From the NCBI GenBank assembly GCA_024695545.1, contig JAILHZ010000049.1, forward strand, positions 1 through 9,727: DNA of 9,727 nt, written 5' to 3'. The position numbers and the translations under genes are program-made. Shown here piece after piece: positions 1 through 6,740 of the stretch (its first letter is position 1; every line of letters begins with the position of its first letter). This DNA comes from Clostridiales bacterium (lineage in GTDB: Bacteria > Bacillota_A > Clostridia > Saccharofermentanales > Saccharofermentanaceae). The notes beneath the pieces were generated by a model that worked only from the letters and a program-made list of their open reading frames with translations, searched no databases and was not told where the DNA came from.

Positions 1-8
1 TCCTTTCT

Positions 9-923
9 TTAACCTGCGTTAGTAAGCAGGGTGTACATGATCGCCAGAATGAGGATCGTGAATCCGCAAGCGGAGACCACGGTCATCTTCTTGTACGACA
101 GTACGTTTTCGATACGCATCCGGACTTTGGCTCCGCCGAAAGCGGACACGAAGAGGCTCTTGCTCTGCGTGCAGTCGAGAAGCGCGGTGGCATAGGCTTT
201 CCTTTCTTCCGTGCTGTATGCGGCGACAGCTGATTCGTCGCAGGCAAGCTCGATGTCGGTAAGAAAAGATTTCAGAAATATCCAGGAAAACGGATTGAAC
301 CAGTGGATGGCGGCCGCCATAAACCCGAGGAGCCTCCACAGGTTGTCGCCCCTTCGGATATGCGTCCTTTCGTGCTGAAGGATGTACGCCAGGTCGCGTT
401 CGGAATAGGACTCCGGAATGATGATCTTCGGCCGGATGATCCCGTAAACCGCGGGGCTATCCACTTTCGCGGAAAAATAAACATTTTTGCTTATGCGGGT
501 AGCGTCCTTGATCTCACGCTTGGTACCCACATATAGAATAGTCAGTGCGATGATGATCGAAACTGCGCCAATGACCCAGATCAGTCCCGCGACCGCAAAG
601 ATGTTACTTACGAGGTTATCTTTGAAGGTGAAGGGAGAATAGCTGTCAGCCTGCATGATAGTGTTCGTGAAGGATAATTCGAGCATTTCAGAAGGCTGGG
701 ATACGGTAACGGTTCTGGTGGTGAACTTCGAGATCAGGGTCAGCAGGCTGTACCTGCTGTTGATCCCTAAGGGAATGCACATGCGTATGAAGGGGACCGC
801 CCAGAGGAAGACCATGAGTCTTCGGGGGATACCCTTGAACCGTCTTATGAGCAGCACCAGAAGCCCCATGAATGTGGCGATGATGCTCATATTAAAGATC
901 CAGTAGCATATTCTTCCCAGCAT
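9..923 (-). CDS. M56 family (BlaR1-like) membrane metallopeptidase without C-terminal sensor domain
   Basis: This 304-residue membrane protein is a likely zinc protease partner of the BlaI repressor encoded just upstream. The zinc motif HERTH lies at residues 184-188 (HExxH), followed by RRGDN and then ELACDE at 225-230, which should supply the third zinc ligand; this is the M56 pattern. Hydrophobic segments are visible at about 12-27, 37-53, 108-132, 198-217 and 282-299. In BlaR1/MecR1 the protease is followed by an extracellular penicillin-binding domain. Here the protein ends about 5 residues after the last membrane segment, so no such sensor exists. The start is supported by AAAGGTGA just upstream on the coding strand. 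The gene begins 6 bp after the repressor stop, so the two are surely cotranscribed. By family knowledge it would inactivate the repressor when a signal arrives; the signal is unknown. The family call is firm, the role inferred. Confidence 0.92.
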   Translation of the reverse strand: MLGRICYWIFNMSIIATFMGLLVLLIRRFKGIPRRLMVFLWAVPFIRMCIPLGINSRYSLLTLISKFTTRTVTVSQPSEMLELSFTNTIMQADSYSPFTFKDNLVSNIFAVAGLIWVIGAVSIIIALTILYVGTKREIKDATRISKNVYFSAKVDSPAVYGIIRPKIIIPESYSERDLAYILQHERTHIRRGDNLWRLLGFMAAAIHWFNPFSWIFLKSFLTDIELACDESAVAAYSTEERKAYATALLDCTQSKSLFVSAFGGAKVRMRIENVLSYKKMTVVSACGFTILILAIMYTLLTNAG

Positions 924-929
924 GGAAAA

Positions 930-1286
930 TCACCTTTTCTCGATCAGGTCACGCAGTTCTTCGATCTCTTTGTCAGAGAGCTTCTCGTCCTCAAGAAGCG
1001 CGGAGAAAAGTGCCCGGCGCGAGCCGCCGAAAACCTTGTCGAGAAGTGACTTCGCTTCGGTCTTCTGCACTTCTTCCTGTGAAACTAAGGCCGTGCAGAT
1101 GAACCCGGGTTCGTCTCTGCGGATGAAGCCTTTTGCTTCCAGTTTCTTGATGACCGTGTAGGTCGTGTTCTTGTTCCAGCCGATGGAGTCCGCGGCGATC
1201 AGGCTGATCTCCTTGGCAGAGAGAGGGCCCTTCTCCCAAATGATCTCCATGACTTTGGCTTCGCTGTCAAATAGTTTCTCCTTCAT
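930..1286 (-). CDS. BlaI/MecI-type transcriptional repressor
   Basis: This 118-residue winged-helix protein matches the BlaI/MecI/CopY repressor family in length and layout. The N-terminal half (about 5-70) is the DNA-binding domain, with the recognition-helix stretch WNKNTTYTVIKKLEAKG at 37-53 and a wing ending near FICTALVS. The C-terminal helices (about 71-118, ending SDKEIEELRDLIEKR) are the usual dimer-forming part. The start has GGAGG 7 bases upstream. It is the first gene of an operon with the M56 peptidase. Two ACTA-N6-TAGT dyads sit on its promoter, so it probably represses itself. In staphylococcal BlaI/MecI the cognate protease cuts at an Asn-Phe bond before the last helices; by my recalled alignment the equivalent here is near Ala96-Leu97, so the cut site may differ. 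Target genes beyond its own operon are inferred; the divergent transporter is the first candidate. Confidence 0.93.
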   Translation of the reverse strand: MKEKLFDSEAKVMEIIWEKGPLSAKEISLIAADSIGWNKNTTYTVIKKLEAKGFIRRDEPGFICTALVSQEEVQKTEAKSLLDKVFGGSRRALFSALLEDEKLSDKEIEELRDLIEKR

Positions 1287-1299
1287 AGATTGACCTCCA

Positions 1300-1315
1300 G
1301 ACTATTCTTGTAGTC
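1300..1315. promoter_or_regulatory. BlaI-type operator dyad, start-site proximal
   Basis: GACTA-N6-TAGTC is a perfect 5-base inverted repeat. Its core ACTA-N6-TAGT has the same half-sites and spacing as the MecI/BlaI operator core ACTA-CATATG-TAGT known from staphylococci. It overlaps the predicted transcription start of the repressor gene and lies just upstream of its ribosome site. Confidence 0.72.
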
Positions 1316-1316
1316 C

Positions 1317-1345
1317 ATACTACTCCGATAGTCTGAACTTGTCAA
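1317..1345 (-). promoter_or_regulatory. Promoter of the blaI-M56 operon
   Basis: On the minus strand a perfect TTGACA -35 box (1340-1345) is followed after exactly 17 bases by TAGTAT (1317-1322), four of six matches to the -10 consensus. The expected transcription start falls near 1310, about 24 bases before the start codon. One operator dyad (1319-1332) covers the -10 box and spacer and the other (1301-1314) covers the start point, which suits steric repression. Confidence 0.75.
1318..1333. promoter_or_regulatory. BlaI-type operator dyad, overlapping the -10 box
   Basis: ACTA-CTCCGA-TAGT at 1319-1332 repeats the half-sites and 6-base gap of the neighbouring dyad; the flanking base on each side (T and C) is not symmetric. 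Its centre is 18 bp from that of the first dyad. It covers the -10 box and part of the spacer of the repressor promoter. Confidence 0.7.
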
Positions 1346-1396
1346 CAGATCTTCTGCAATTTTGTTTTCTCCTTCCGCCCGAAAAGCACTGTTCGA

Positions 1397-1425
1397 TTGA
1401 ATCTGCCTGCTTTACAGGGTATACT
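1397..1425 (+). promoter_or_regulatory. Candidate promoter of the FtsX-type transporter operon
   Basis: TTGAAT (1397-1402, four of six) is followed after 17 bases by TATACT (1420-1425, five of six). The start codon of the ATPase gene is 27 bases downstream of the -10 box. The -35 boxes of this and the divergent repressor promoter are about 51 bp apart. No ACTA-N6-TAGT dyad overlaps this promoter, so direct BlaI control of the transporter is not evident from position alone. Confidence 0.6.
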
Positions 1426-1451
1426 TCTCATATAGAAAGACAGGAATTACC

Positions 1452-2153
1452 ATGGCATATATTGAGTTTCAAGACGTTAAAAAGATCTATAAGACCGGCG
1501 ACGTGGAAGTCCACGCGCTGGATGGTGCGGACTTCTCCATCGAGAAGGGGGAGCTCTGCGTGATACTGGGCCAGTCCGGCGCGGGCAAGACCACGCTCCT
1601 GAATATCCTGGGCGGCATGGATACGCTGACGAGCGGCACCGTGCTTCTCGACGGACAGGAGATCTCTTCGTTCCGCGAAAAGGAACTGGCGAACTACAGA
1701 CGGTCCGATGTCGGATTCGTGTTCCAGTTTTATAACCTGATCCCGAACCTGACCGCGATCGAGAATGTCGAGATGGCATCGCAGCTGGTAGCTGAACCGA
1801 TGGATCCGGATACGATCCTGGAAGATGTTGGACTGGCAGACAGAAAGAAGAATTTCCCCGCGCAGCTCTCGGGCGGTGAACAGCAGCGTGTCGCGATCGC
1901 GCGTGCGGTGGCGAAGAACCCGAAGCTCCTCCTCTGTGATGAGCCGACCGGTGCTCTCGATTACCAGACCGGTAAATCGATCCTCCGCCTTCTCGCGCAG
2001 ATGTCCACCGAGAAGCATATGACGGTGGTCATTATTACCCACAACTCCACACTGGCGGCGATGGCCAACCGCGTCATCCGCATCAAGAACGGGCGGATCG
2101 TAAGAAACGAAGTCAATACGGATCCGAAGTCCATTGAAGATATTGAGTGGTGA
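1452..2153 (+). CDS. ABC transporter ATP-binding protein, MacB/LolD/FtsE type
   Basis: This 233-residue cytoplasmic ATPase carries every expected nucleotide-binding motif: A-loop Tyr13, Walker A GQSGAGKT at 40-47, Q-loop Gln92 in [10 protein letters not shown], signature LSGGEQQR at 139-146, Walker [13 protein letters not shown] with Glu164 as the catalytic base, and H-loop His197 in IITHN. The [16 protein letters not shown] stretch and DEPTGALD are typical of ATPases paired with FtsX-fold permeases (MacB, LolD, Bce/Ytr types). The start is preceded by AGGA 6 bases upstream. Its stop codon lies within or 2 bp before the start region of the permease gene, so it almost surely powers that permease. 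Such transporters often act mechanically on envelope substrates (peptide antibiotics, lipids, lipoproteins) rather than moving a solute through a channel. The substrate here is unknown. Confidence 0.95.
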   Translation: MAYIEFQDVKKIYKTGDVEVHALDGADFSIEKGELCVILGQSGAGKTTLLNILGGMDTLTSGTVLLDGQEISSFREKELANYRRSDVGFVFQFYNLIPNLTAIENVEMASQLVAEPMDPDTILEDVGLADRKKNFPAQLSGGEQQRVAIARAVAKNPKLLLCDEPTGALDYQTGKSILRLLAQMSTEKHMTVVIITHNSTLAAMANRVIRIKNGRIVRNEVNTDPKSIEDIEW

Positions 2154-2155
2154 CC

Positions 2156-4648
2156 ATGAAGCGCAGTTACTGGAAGGTCGTTTTCCGATGTATTAAAGGC
2201 AGCCTGATGAGATATCTGGCGATCCTCGCGATCATCGCGCTGGGCGTCGGTTTTTTTGCCGGATTGAAAAGCACTATGCCCGCGTTTCTTGCGACCGGGG
2301 ACAAGTATGTGCAGAAGCAGGCGCTCTTTGATTACCGTATCCTTTCGACGATCGGTTTTGATGATGAAGATGCTTCTAAGATAGGAGAGCTCTCCGGCGT
2401 GCGTGCTTCCGAAGGCGCAGTTTTTAAAGACGGAATCGTTTCCAGAAAGTCCGCACAAGCAGATGAAAAAGAACTGGTATCGGTCGTGCGTTTTCACACG
2501 ATGACCGAGAAGGTGAATACGCTCGATCTGATCGAGGGAAGACTTCCCGAAAAAGCAAAAGAGATCGTGGTGGATGCGTATGCATGTAAATCCGATTATA
2601 TCGGCGACACGCTGATCCTCTCGGAGGGTGACGGATTCAGCTTTTCGGAGTATGAGGTCGTCGGACGCGTGCGTTCTCCGTACTACATGAATTTCCAGAA
2701 AGGAACGACCGAGATCGGTGATGGTGCGGTCGACTTTTTCGCATTTACAAAGAGGGAGGCGCTGGAGTTTGATGCGTACTCCGAGATCTTCGTAAAACTC
2801 AGTGAAGACAGGGAAACTTATTCGGATGAATACGATGAGCTCACATCTGAGTTTCTGAAGACTCTCCGTCCCCGTGTCGAGAAGATCGTGAATGACCGTT
2901 ATGACCTCATGAAGGCGGCGGCATCATTCCGAAGTGGTTTTGCTTCCGTGGATCCGGCCACCCTCGGACTTCCTTCCTCTCCTGAGTTTTTTATCCTTCA
3001 GCGTGACACGAATGTCGGCTATGTCAGCTTTGAAAACGATGCGAAGATCGTTGATGGTATTGCGACTGTTTTTCCAATCTTTTTCTTCGCGCTGGCTGCC
3101 CTTGTCTGCTCGACAACGATGCAGCGAATGGTATCTGATGAGCGGTCCGAGATCGGCACGATGCGTGCGCTGGGATATACGAAGTTCTCGATCATTTTGA
3201 AATATGTCGTGTACGCGGGATCTGCTTCCGTGATCGGTGCGGTCGGAGGATTTGCGGCCGGGACGAAAGTGTTCCCGTTTATTATCTGGAAGGTCTATGA
3301 TGTGATGTACGGCTTTGCGCCGATCACCTTTACGACAGAGATCCCGCTTCTTTTGATATCGCTTTTCGTGTCGATCCTGTGCTCCGTCGGAGTCACGATC
3401 GCAACGTGCTTTAAGGAGTTCACCGAGACGCCGGCAGAGCTTGTCCGGCCGAAGGCTCCGCTGTCCGGTAAGCGCATTTTCCTCGAGTACATCACTCCTC
3501 TCTGGAAGCGTCTTTCGTTCCTGCATAAGGTGTCCGCGAGAAATATCTTCCGCTTCAAGAAAAGAATGTGGATGATGATCATCGGCATCGCAGGATGCAC
3601 TGCGCTCCTGATCACCGGTTTCGGCCTGAAGGACTCGATCAACAATCTCATCAACTTCCAGTTCGATGAGATCATGACGTACGATGTCGCGGTGAACTTC
3701 GATCCCGGAACGACATCTCAGAAGATGGAAGAGATCCTCAGCCAGGCTGATCAGAAAGCACAGCTTGAGTCCGAGAAGATCCTGATCCGCACCGAGCGCT
3801 TAAAGCACTCGAGTAAGAGTGCGATCAGAGATGTTGAACTCTTTGTGTTCGATGATCCTTCTTTCACGAAGTTTGTGAACCCGCATAAGGGAAAGACGGA
3901 GTATTCACTTCCGAAGACCGGTGAGGTCGGAGTCAGCCTGAAGCTTGCCGAGAGTAATTCTCTTTCCGTTGGAGATACGATCACACTCGACTATGGAGAA
4001 GAGGGAAGGACCGTCACCTGTCCGATCGGATACATCTTCGATAACTACACCTACCACTACGTCATCATGGATAAGGCCACATATACAAGTGCTTTTGGCG
4101 AAGAATATCAACCGAACGGCGCGCTCGTCCGTGTACCGGACGGAAAGTCATATGAGTATGGTTCTGTGCTCGGTTCCGCGGAGAATATCCAGGCGTGGAC
4201 GATTATGGACGAGGGAAGAAAGAGCTTCTCGGAAACGATGGAGAAGATGGACTATATCGTGATCCTGGTGATCATCTGTGCCGCGCTTCTTGCGTTCATC
4301 GTGCTCTTTAATCTGAACAACATCAATATCTCTGAGAGAACACGCGAGATCGCGACGCTGAAGGTACTCGGATTCAAGAGATCCGAGACGGGAAGTTATG
4401 TGTTCCGTGAGAACTTCATCCTCTGTCTGTTCGGCTTCGTATTCGGCATTCCGATGGGTATCTATCTGCACCGCTTTGTCATCTCGCAGATCAAGATGGA
4501 TATCGTGGCATATAAGATCCTGATCCTTCCGAAGAGCTACGTGTTCTCGCTTCTTCTGGTCATTCTGTTCTCGTTTGCCGTCGACCTCATGATGCGCGGC
4601 AAGATCAGAAGGATCGATATGACCGAATCCCTGAAGAGCATCGAATAA
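2156..4648 (+). CDS. ABC transporter permease with two FtsX domains
   Basis: This large membrane protein (830 residues from ATG 2156; 833 if GTG 2147 is used) is the partner of the preceding ATPase. By numbering from GTG, it has a first membrane segment at about 22-40, an extracellular domain of about 260 residues, then a three-segment FtsX unit at about 305-425 with the signature DERSEIGTMRALGY at 331-344. A second copy follows: a membrane segment at about 474-492, a MacB-core-like extracellular domain to about 700, and a final FtsX unit with SERTREIATLKVLGF at 729-743. That gives eight segments, an internal duplication. This differs from BceB-type permeases, which have ten segments and one large outer domain. 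ATG 2156 has GGTGA before it and falls 2 bp after the ATPase stop; GTG 2147 overlaps that stop. Either start fits translational coupling. Divergent BlaI/M56 genes suggest an envelope-stress or antibiotic role, which is inference. Confidence 0.92.
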   Translation: MKRSYWKVVFRCIKGSLMRYLAILAIIALGVGFFAGLKSTMPAFLATGDKYVQKQALFDYRILSTIGFDDEDASKIGELSGVRASEGAVFKDGIVSRKSAQADEKELVSVVRFHTMTEKVNTLDLIEGRLPEKAKEIVVDAYACKSDYIGDTLILSEGDGFSFSEYEVVGRVRSPYYMNFQKGTTEIGDGAVDFFAFTKREALEFDAYSEIFVKLSEDRETYSDEYDELTSEFLKTLRPRVEKIVNDRYDLMKAAASFRSGFASVDPATLGLPSSPEFFILQRDTNVGYVSFENDAKIVDGIATVFPIFFFALAALVCSTTMQRMVSDERSEIGTMRALGYTKFSIILKYVVYAGSASVIGAVGGFAAGTKVFPFIIWKVYDVMYGFAPITFTTEIPLLLISLFVSILCSVGVTIATCFKEFTETPAELVRPKAPLSGKRIFLEYITPLWKRLSFLHKVSARNIFRFKKRMWMMIIGIAGCTALLITGFGLKDSINNLINFQFDEIMTYDVAVNFDPGTTSQKMEEILSQADQKAQLESEKILIRTERLKHSSKSAIRDVELFVFDDPSFTKFVNPHKGKTEYSLPKTGEVGVSLKLAESNSLSVGDTITLDYGEEGRTVTCPIGYIFDNYTYHYVIMDKATYTSAFGEEYQPNGALVRVPDGKSYEYGSVLGSAENIQAWTIMDEGRKSFSETMEKMDYIVILVIICAALLAFIVLFNLNNINISERTREIATLKVLGFKRSETGSYVFRENFILCLFGFVFGIPMGIYLHRFVISQIKMDIVAYKILILPKSYVFSLLLVILFSFAVDLMMRGKIRRIDMTESLKSIE

Positions 4649-4657
4649 AGAAAGAGA

Positions 4658-5890
4658 TTACATGGCTTTCTTGAAAAGAAGGGCAGCGTTGTGTCCGCCG
4701 AATCCGAGCGAGTTGCTCATCGCATACTGTATCTGACGGTTCTTTCCTTTTCCGAATGTATAATCCAGATCCAGTTCTTCCTCGCCGGCATGGGAGTTTC
4801 TTGTCAGGTGGATGAAGTTTTCGCTGATTGCGCGGATGCAGACGATCGCTTCGATCGCGCCGGCGCCTCCGAGGAGATGACCGGTCATGGACTTCGTGGA
4901 GTTGATGGAGATCTTTCCTGCATCTTCTCCCATCGCGTACTTGATTGCGCGGGTCTCATAAAGGTCATTCAGATGTGTCGAGGTACCGTGGGCGTTGATG
5001 TAATCAATGTCGGCAGGGAGGAGTCCCGCCTGCCTCATGGCGATTTTCATCGCCATTCCGGCTCCGCTGCCATCGGGGGTTGGGGAAGTTATGTGATAAG
5101 CATCGTTGGTCACACCATAGCCCACGACCTCGGCTAGGATATTCGCATTCCTTTTTACAGCATGCGCATATTCTTCAAGTATTAAGATTCCGGCTCCTTC
5201 ACCCAGAACAAAACCGTCGCGCTCCTTGTCGAAAGGACGGCAGGCAGTTTCCGGATCGGAACAGGTGGAGAGTGCTTTTAGCGCGGAAAAACCACGGATG
5301 GCCGAGCTTGTAATTGCAGCTTCGGTTCCGCCGGCAACGATCACGTCGGCTTCACCGAGACGGATCGAGTTATATGCTTCGCCAATGCAGTGACTGCCTG
5401 TCGCGCAGGCAGTAGAGATGTCCATATTCTTGCCCTTCAGGCCGAACTGGATCGCGATGTTCGCGGAGGCCATGTTCGTGATGACGAGCGGGATATAAAG
5501 CGGGTCAGTTTTCGCGCCGCTCAGGAACTTCGGGATCTCGAGCTCATGCTTCTGCATGGCGCCGATACCGCAGCCGACGATAACGCCCAGGCGGAAGGGG
5601 TCTTCACGTGTGAGATCCAGACCGGAATCCTGAAGCGCTTCTCTTGTCGCAGCAACTGCATACTGCGAGAAAAGCTCCATTCTTTTGGCGGATTTAAAAT
5701 CCATAAAATCTCTCGGATCGAAGTCCTTGACTTCGCCGGCGAGCTTGATGGGAGACTCGGAAACATCTACCTTCGTGATCGGTGCAATTCCGTTTCTGCC
5801 CTCTTTCAGACCATTCCAGAATGAGGATACATTATTGCCCAGCGGAGTGACTGCTCCCAGACCTGTAATCACGACTCTTCTTGTTTCCAT
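4658..5890 (-). CDS. fabF: 3-oxoacyl-[acyl-carrier-protein] synthase II (FabF type)
   Basis: This 410-residue condensing enzyme joins malonyl-ACP to a growing acyl-ACP in fatty-acid elongation. The length matches FabF (about 413). The opening RRVVITGLGAVTPLGNN is classic. The active site is complete: nucleophile Cys162 in STACATGSH, His301 in NAHGTSTHLND, Lys333 in STKSMTGH and His338 in the same motif. The C-terminal loop reads NSLGFGGHN, where many FabF proteins have NSFGFGG, so one of the two gate-loop aromatics is Leu. The stretch 359-388 (FIHLTRNSHAGEEELDLDY onward) also departs from the common PTIN...DLDYVP form. The start has AAAGGA 7 bases upstream. It stands alone, with no acpP, fabD, fabG or accB beside it, and is divergent from a TetR-type gene. 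It could be the housekeeping enzyme, a second copy for tuning lipid composition, or part of a specialised acyl pathway. The family is certain, the pathway less so. Confidence 0.95.
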   Translation of the reverse strand: METRRVVITGLGAVTPLGNNVSSFWNGLKEGRNGIAPITKVDVSESPIKLAGEVKDFDPRDFMDFKSAKRMELFSQYAVAATREALQDSGLDLTREDPFRLGVIVGCGIGAMQKHELEIPKFLSGAKTDPLYIPLVITNMASANIAIQFGLKGKNMDISTACATGSHCIGEAYNSIRLGEADVIVAGGTEAAITSSAIRGFSALKALSTCSDPETACRPFDKERDGFVLGEGAGILILEEYAHAVKRNANILAEVVGYGVTNDAYHITSPTPDGSGAGMAMKIAMRQAGLLPADIDYINAHGTSTHLNDLYETRAIKYAMGEDAGKISINSTKSMTGHLLGGAGAIEAIVCIRAISENFIHLTRNSHAGEEELDLDYTFGKGKNRQIQYAMSNSLGFGGHNAALLFKKAM

Positions 5891-5957
5891 AGTTACATCC
5901 TTTAACTTCGATTTCGAGTAAAAGTGTAATCAAATCAAAAGCAAACAGGAACGGGCA

Positions 5958-5998
5958 AGTTTCAAGAAGTATTCGATTTTGAGGATTTCTCTGAAACT
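5958..5998. repeat. Inverted repeat in the fabF upstream region
   Basis: AGTTTCA (5958-5964) and TGAAACT (5992-5998) are perfect 7-base inverted arms. Pairing extends four more bases (AGAA with TTCT) if a single C is bulged, leaving an 18-base loop. It falls within the probable fabF leader, 68-108 bases before the start codon. It could be an RNA hairpin or a spaced operator. There is no T-run after it on either strand, so it is not a normal terminator. Confidence 0.45.
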
Positions 5999-6005
5999 GT
6001 GAAAA

Positions 6006-6033
6006 ATAGTACAAATCGGCTAAATTGTGCAAA
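6006..6033 (-). promoter_or_regulatory. Weak candidate promoter for fabF
   Basis: On the minus strand TTTGCA (6028-6033) and TACTAT (6006-6011) are separated by 16 bases, each four of six to consensus. The match is modest, but the imperfect dyad at 6009-6030 fills the same interval, which is where a repressor site would be expected. The implied leader before fabF is about 110 bases and contains an inverted repeat. Confidence 0.3.
6009..6030. promoter_or_regulatory. Candidate TetR-type operator (imperfect dyad)
   Basis: GTACAAAT at the left faces GCACAATT read from the other strand at the right, six of eight positions matching, with a 22-bp span. The size and AT-rich partial symmetry suit a TetR-family operator. 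It lies between divergent fabF and tetR, over the candidate fabF core promoter. No second copy was seen in this gap, so the call is tentative. Confidence 0.35.
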
Positions 6034-6066
6034 TCCTGAAAAACAGGCGGTTTATGGCGAAAAATG

Positions 6067-6075
6067 TGGTATCAT
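6067..6075 (+). promoter_or_regulatory. Extended -10 promoter element for the tetR-type gene
   Basis: TGG followed directly by TATCAT (6070-6075, five of six) forms a TGn extended -10 box. No good -35 is found 16-18 bases upstream, which extended -10 promoters can tolerate. Transcription would start near 6082 and leave a leader of about 26 bases before ATG 6108. This also argues against the upstream GTG at 6027 being the translation start. Confidence 0.45.
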
Positions 6076-6107
6076 TCTTCATAGGGAAAAGAACGGAGGA
6101 AGAACAG

Positions 6108-6650
6108 ATGGCACTACTTACCAAGGGAGCGATCATGAGCGCTTTTGAAGAGATGCTCGAAGAGATGGCTTTCGATAAGATCACAGTATCTGCACTTGTC
6201 AAAAGATCCGGGATCAGTCCCAACACGTTCTACTATCACTACTGCGACAAATATGCACTTCTTAATGAGTGGTTCGGCATGAAGCTGCGCGTCATCCGCA
6301 AGGATGAAGATGAGTATGCCGGATGGCAGAAGAGGATCAAGACCTTCTTCCGCATGTGCCACGACAATCCCAGATTGATCCATCACATCTTTGACTCACT
6401 TTCACGTGAACAGCTCGAGCATTATATCTTCGAGATCACGGACAAAGTATTCATCAGTTATGTAAGAAAAAAAGCGGAAGGAAAGAATGTATCGGAGAAG
6501 AAGATCCGCGAGATCGCGAGATTCTACACCTATGCATTTATCGGGTTCTTCCTCGAGTATATCTGGGATGACATGGAAGAAGATGTTGATTCAAAAGTCG
6601 ATCACTTAAGTGAGATGTTCGACCGCTTTATTGAGGGCGCGATCAGATAA
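6108..6650 (+). CDS. TetR/AcrR family transcriptional regulator
   Basis: This 180-residue protein has a TetR N-terminal DNA-binding domain: helix 1 from about residue 5 (AIMSAFEEMLEEMAFDKIT), then the helix-turn-helix TVSALVKRSGISPNTFYYHY at 26-45. The rest (about 46-180) is helical with several aromatics and no cofactor or enzyme motif; this is the ligand-binding and dimer part, which in this family is too variable to name a ligand. The start is fixed by GGAGGA at 6094-6099, 8 bases before ATG 6108. The frame stays open back to a GTG at 6027, but that would run through this strong ribosome site and the extended -10 box. It is divergent from fabF across a shared gap, the usual setting for local control, so regulation of fabF by an acyl compound or membrane-active drug is plausible. 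It converges with the exporter gene. The target is inferred. Confidence 0.9.
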   Translation: MALLTKGAIMSAFEEMLEEMAFDKITVSALVKRSGISPNTFYYHYCDKYALLNEWFGMKLRVIRKDEDEYAGWQKRIKTFFRMCHDNPRLIHHIFDSLSREQLEHYIFEITDKVFISYVRKKAEGKNVSEKKIREIARFYTYAFIGFFLEYIWDDMEEDVDSKVDHLSEMFDRFIEGAIR

Positions 6651-6740
6651 GGAAGTGGCTCAAAAAATAGCGTATCAAATACACTGGCCCGATGTGAAAT
6701 CACGTTCTTATATCAATTTGCTTTTTCCGTCCTTTTCCGT

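Noticed and set aside
9..1286. A beta-lactam resistance operon
   Set aside because: No beta-lactamase or penicillin-binding gene is in the window and the M56 protein has no penicillin-binding domain, so the label would overreach.
1428..2042. 204-residue open frame on the minus strand
   Set aside because: It lies wholly across the ATPase gene, has no recognisable domain and no ribosome site, and is Arg/His-rich as antisense frames in such DNA tend to be.
2924..3526. 200-residue open frame on the minus strand
   Set aside because: Antisense to the permease, highly charged, no motif, no ribosome site; a shadow of the real gene.
6035..6047. CCTG-AAAAA-CAGG hairpin upstream of tetR
   Set aside because: The stem is only four pairs and it lies before the predicted transcription start of tetR; it may be chance.
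6027..6107. Upstream GTG start adding 27 residues to the TetR-type protein
   Set aside because: The extension has no family match in TetR proteins, and GGAGGA sits ideally before ATG 6108; the extended -10 at 6067-6075 would lie inside the longer gene.
6651..6740. Possible terminator between tetR and the exporter gene
   Set aside because: Only weak AT-rich 4-base stems were found (GTAT-CAA-ATAC and GTGA-AA-TCAC), with no GC-rich stem followed by a T-run on either strand.
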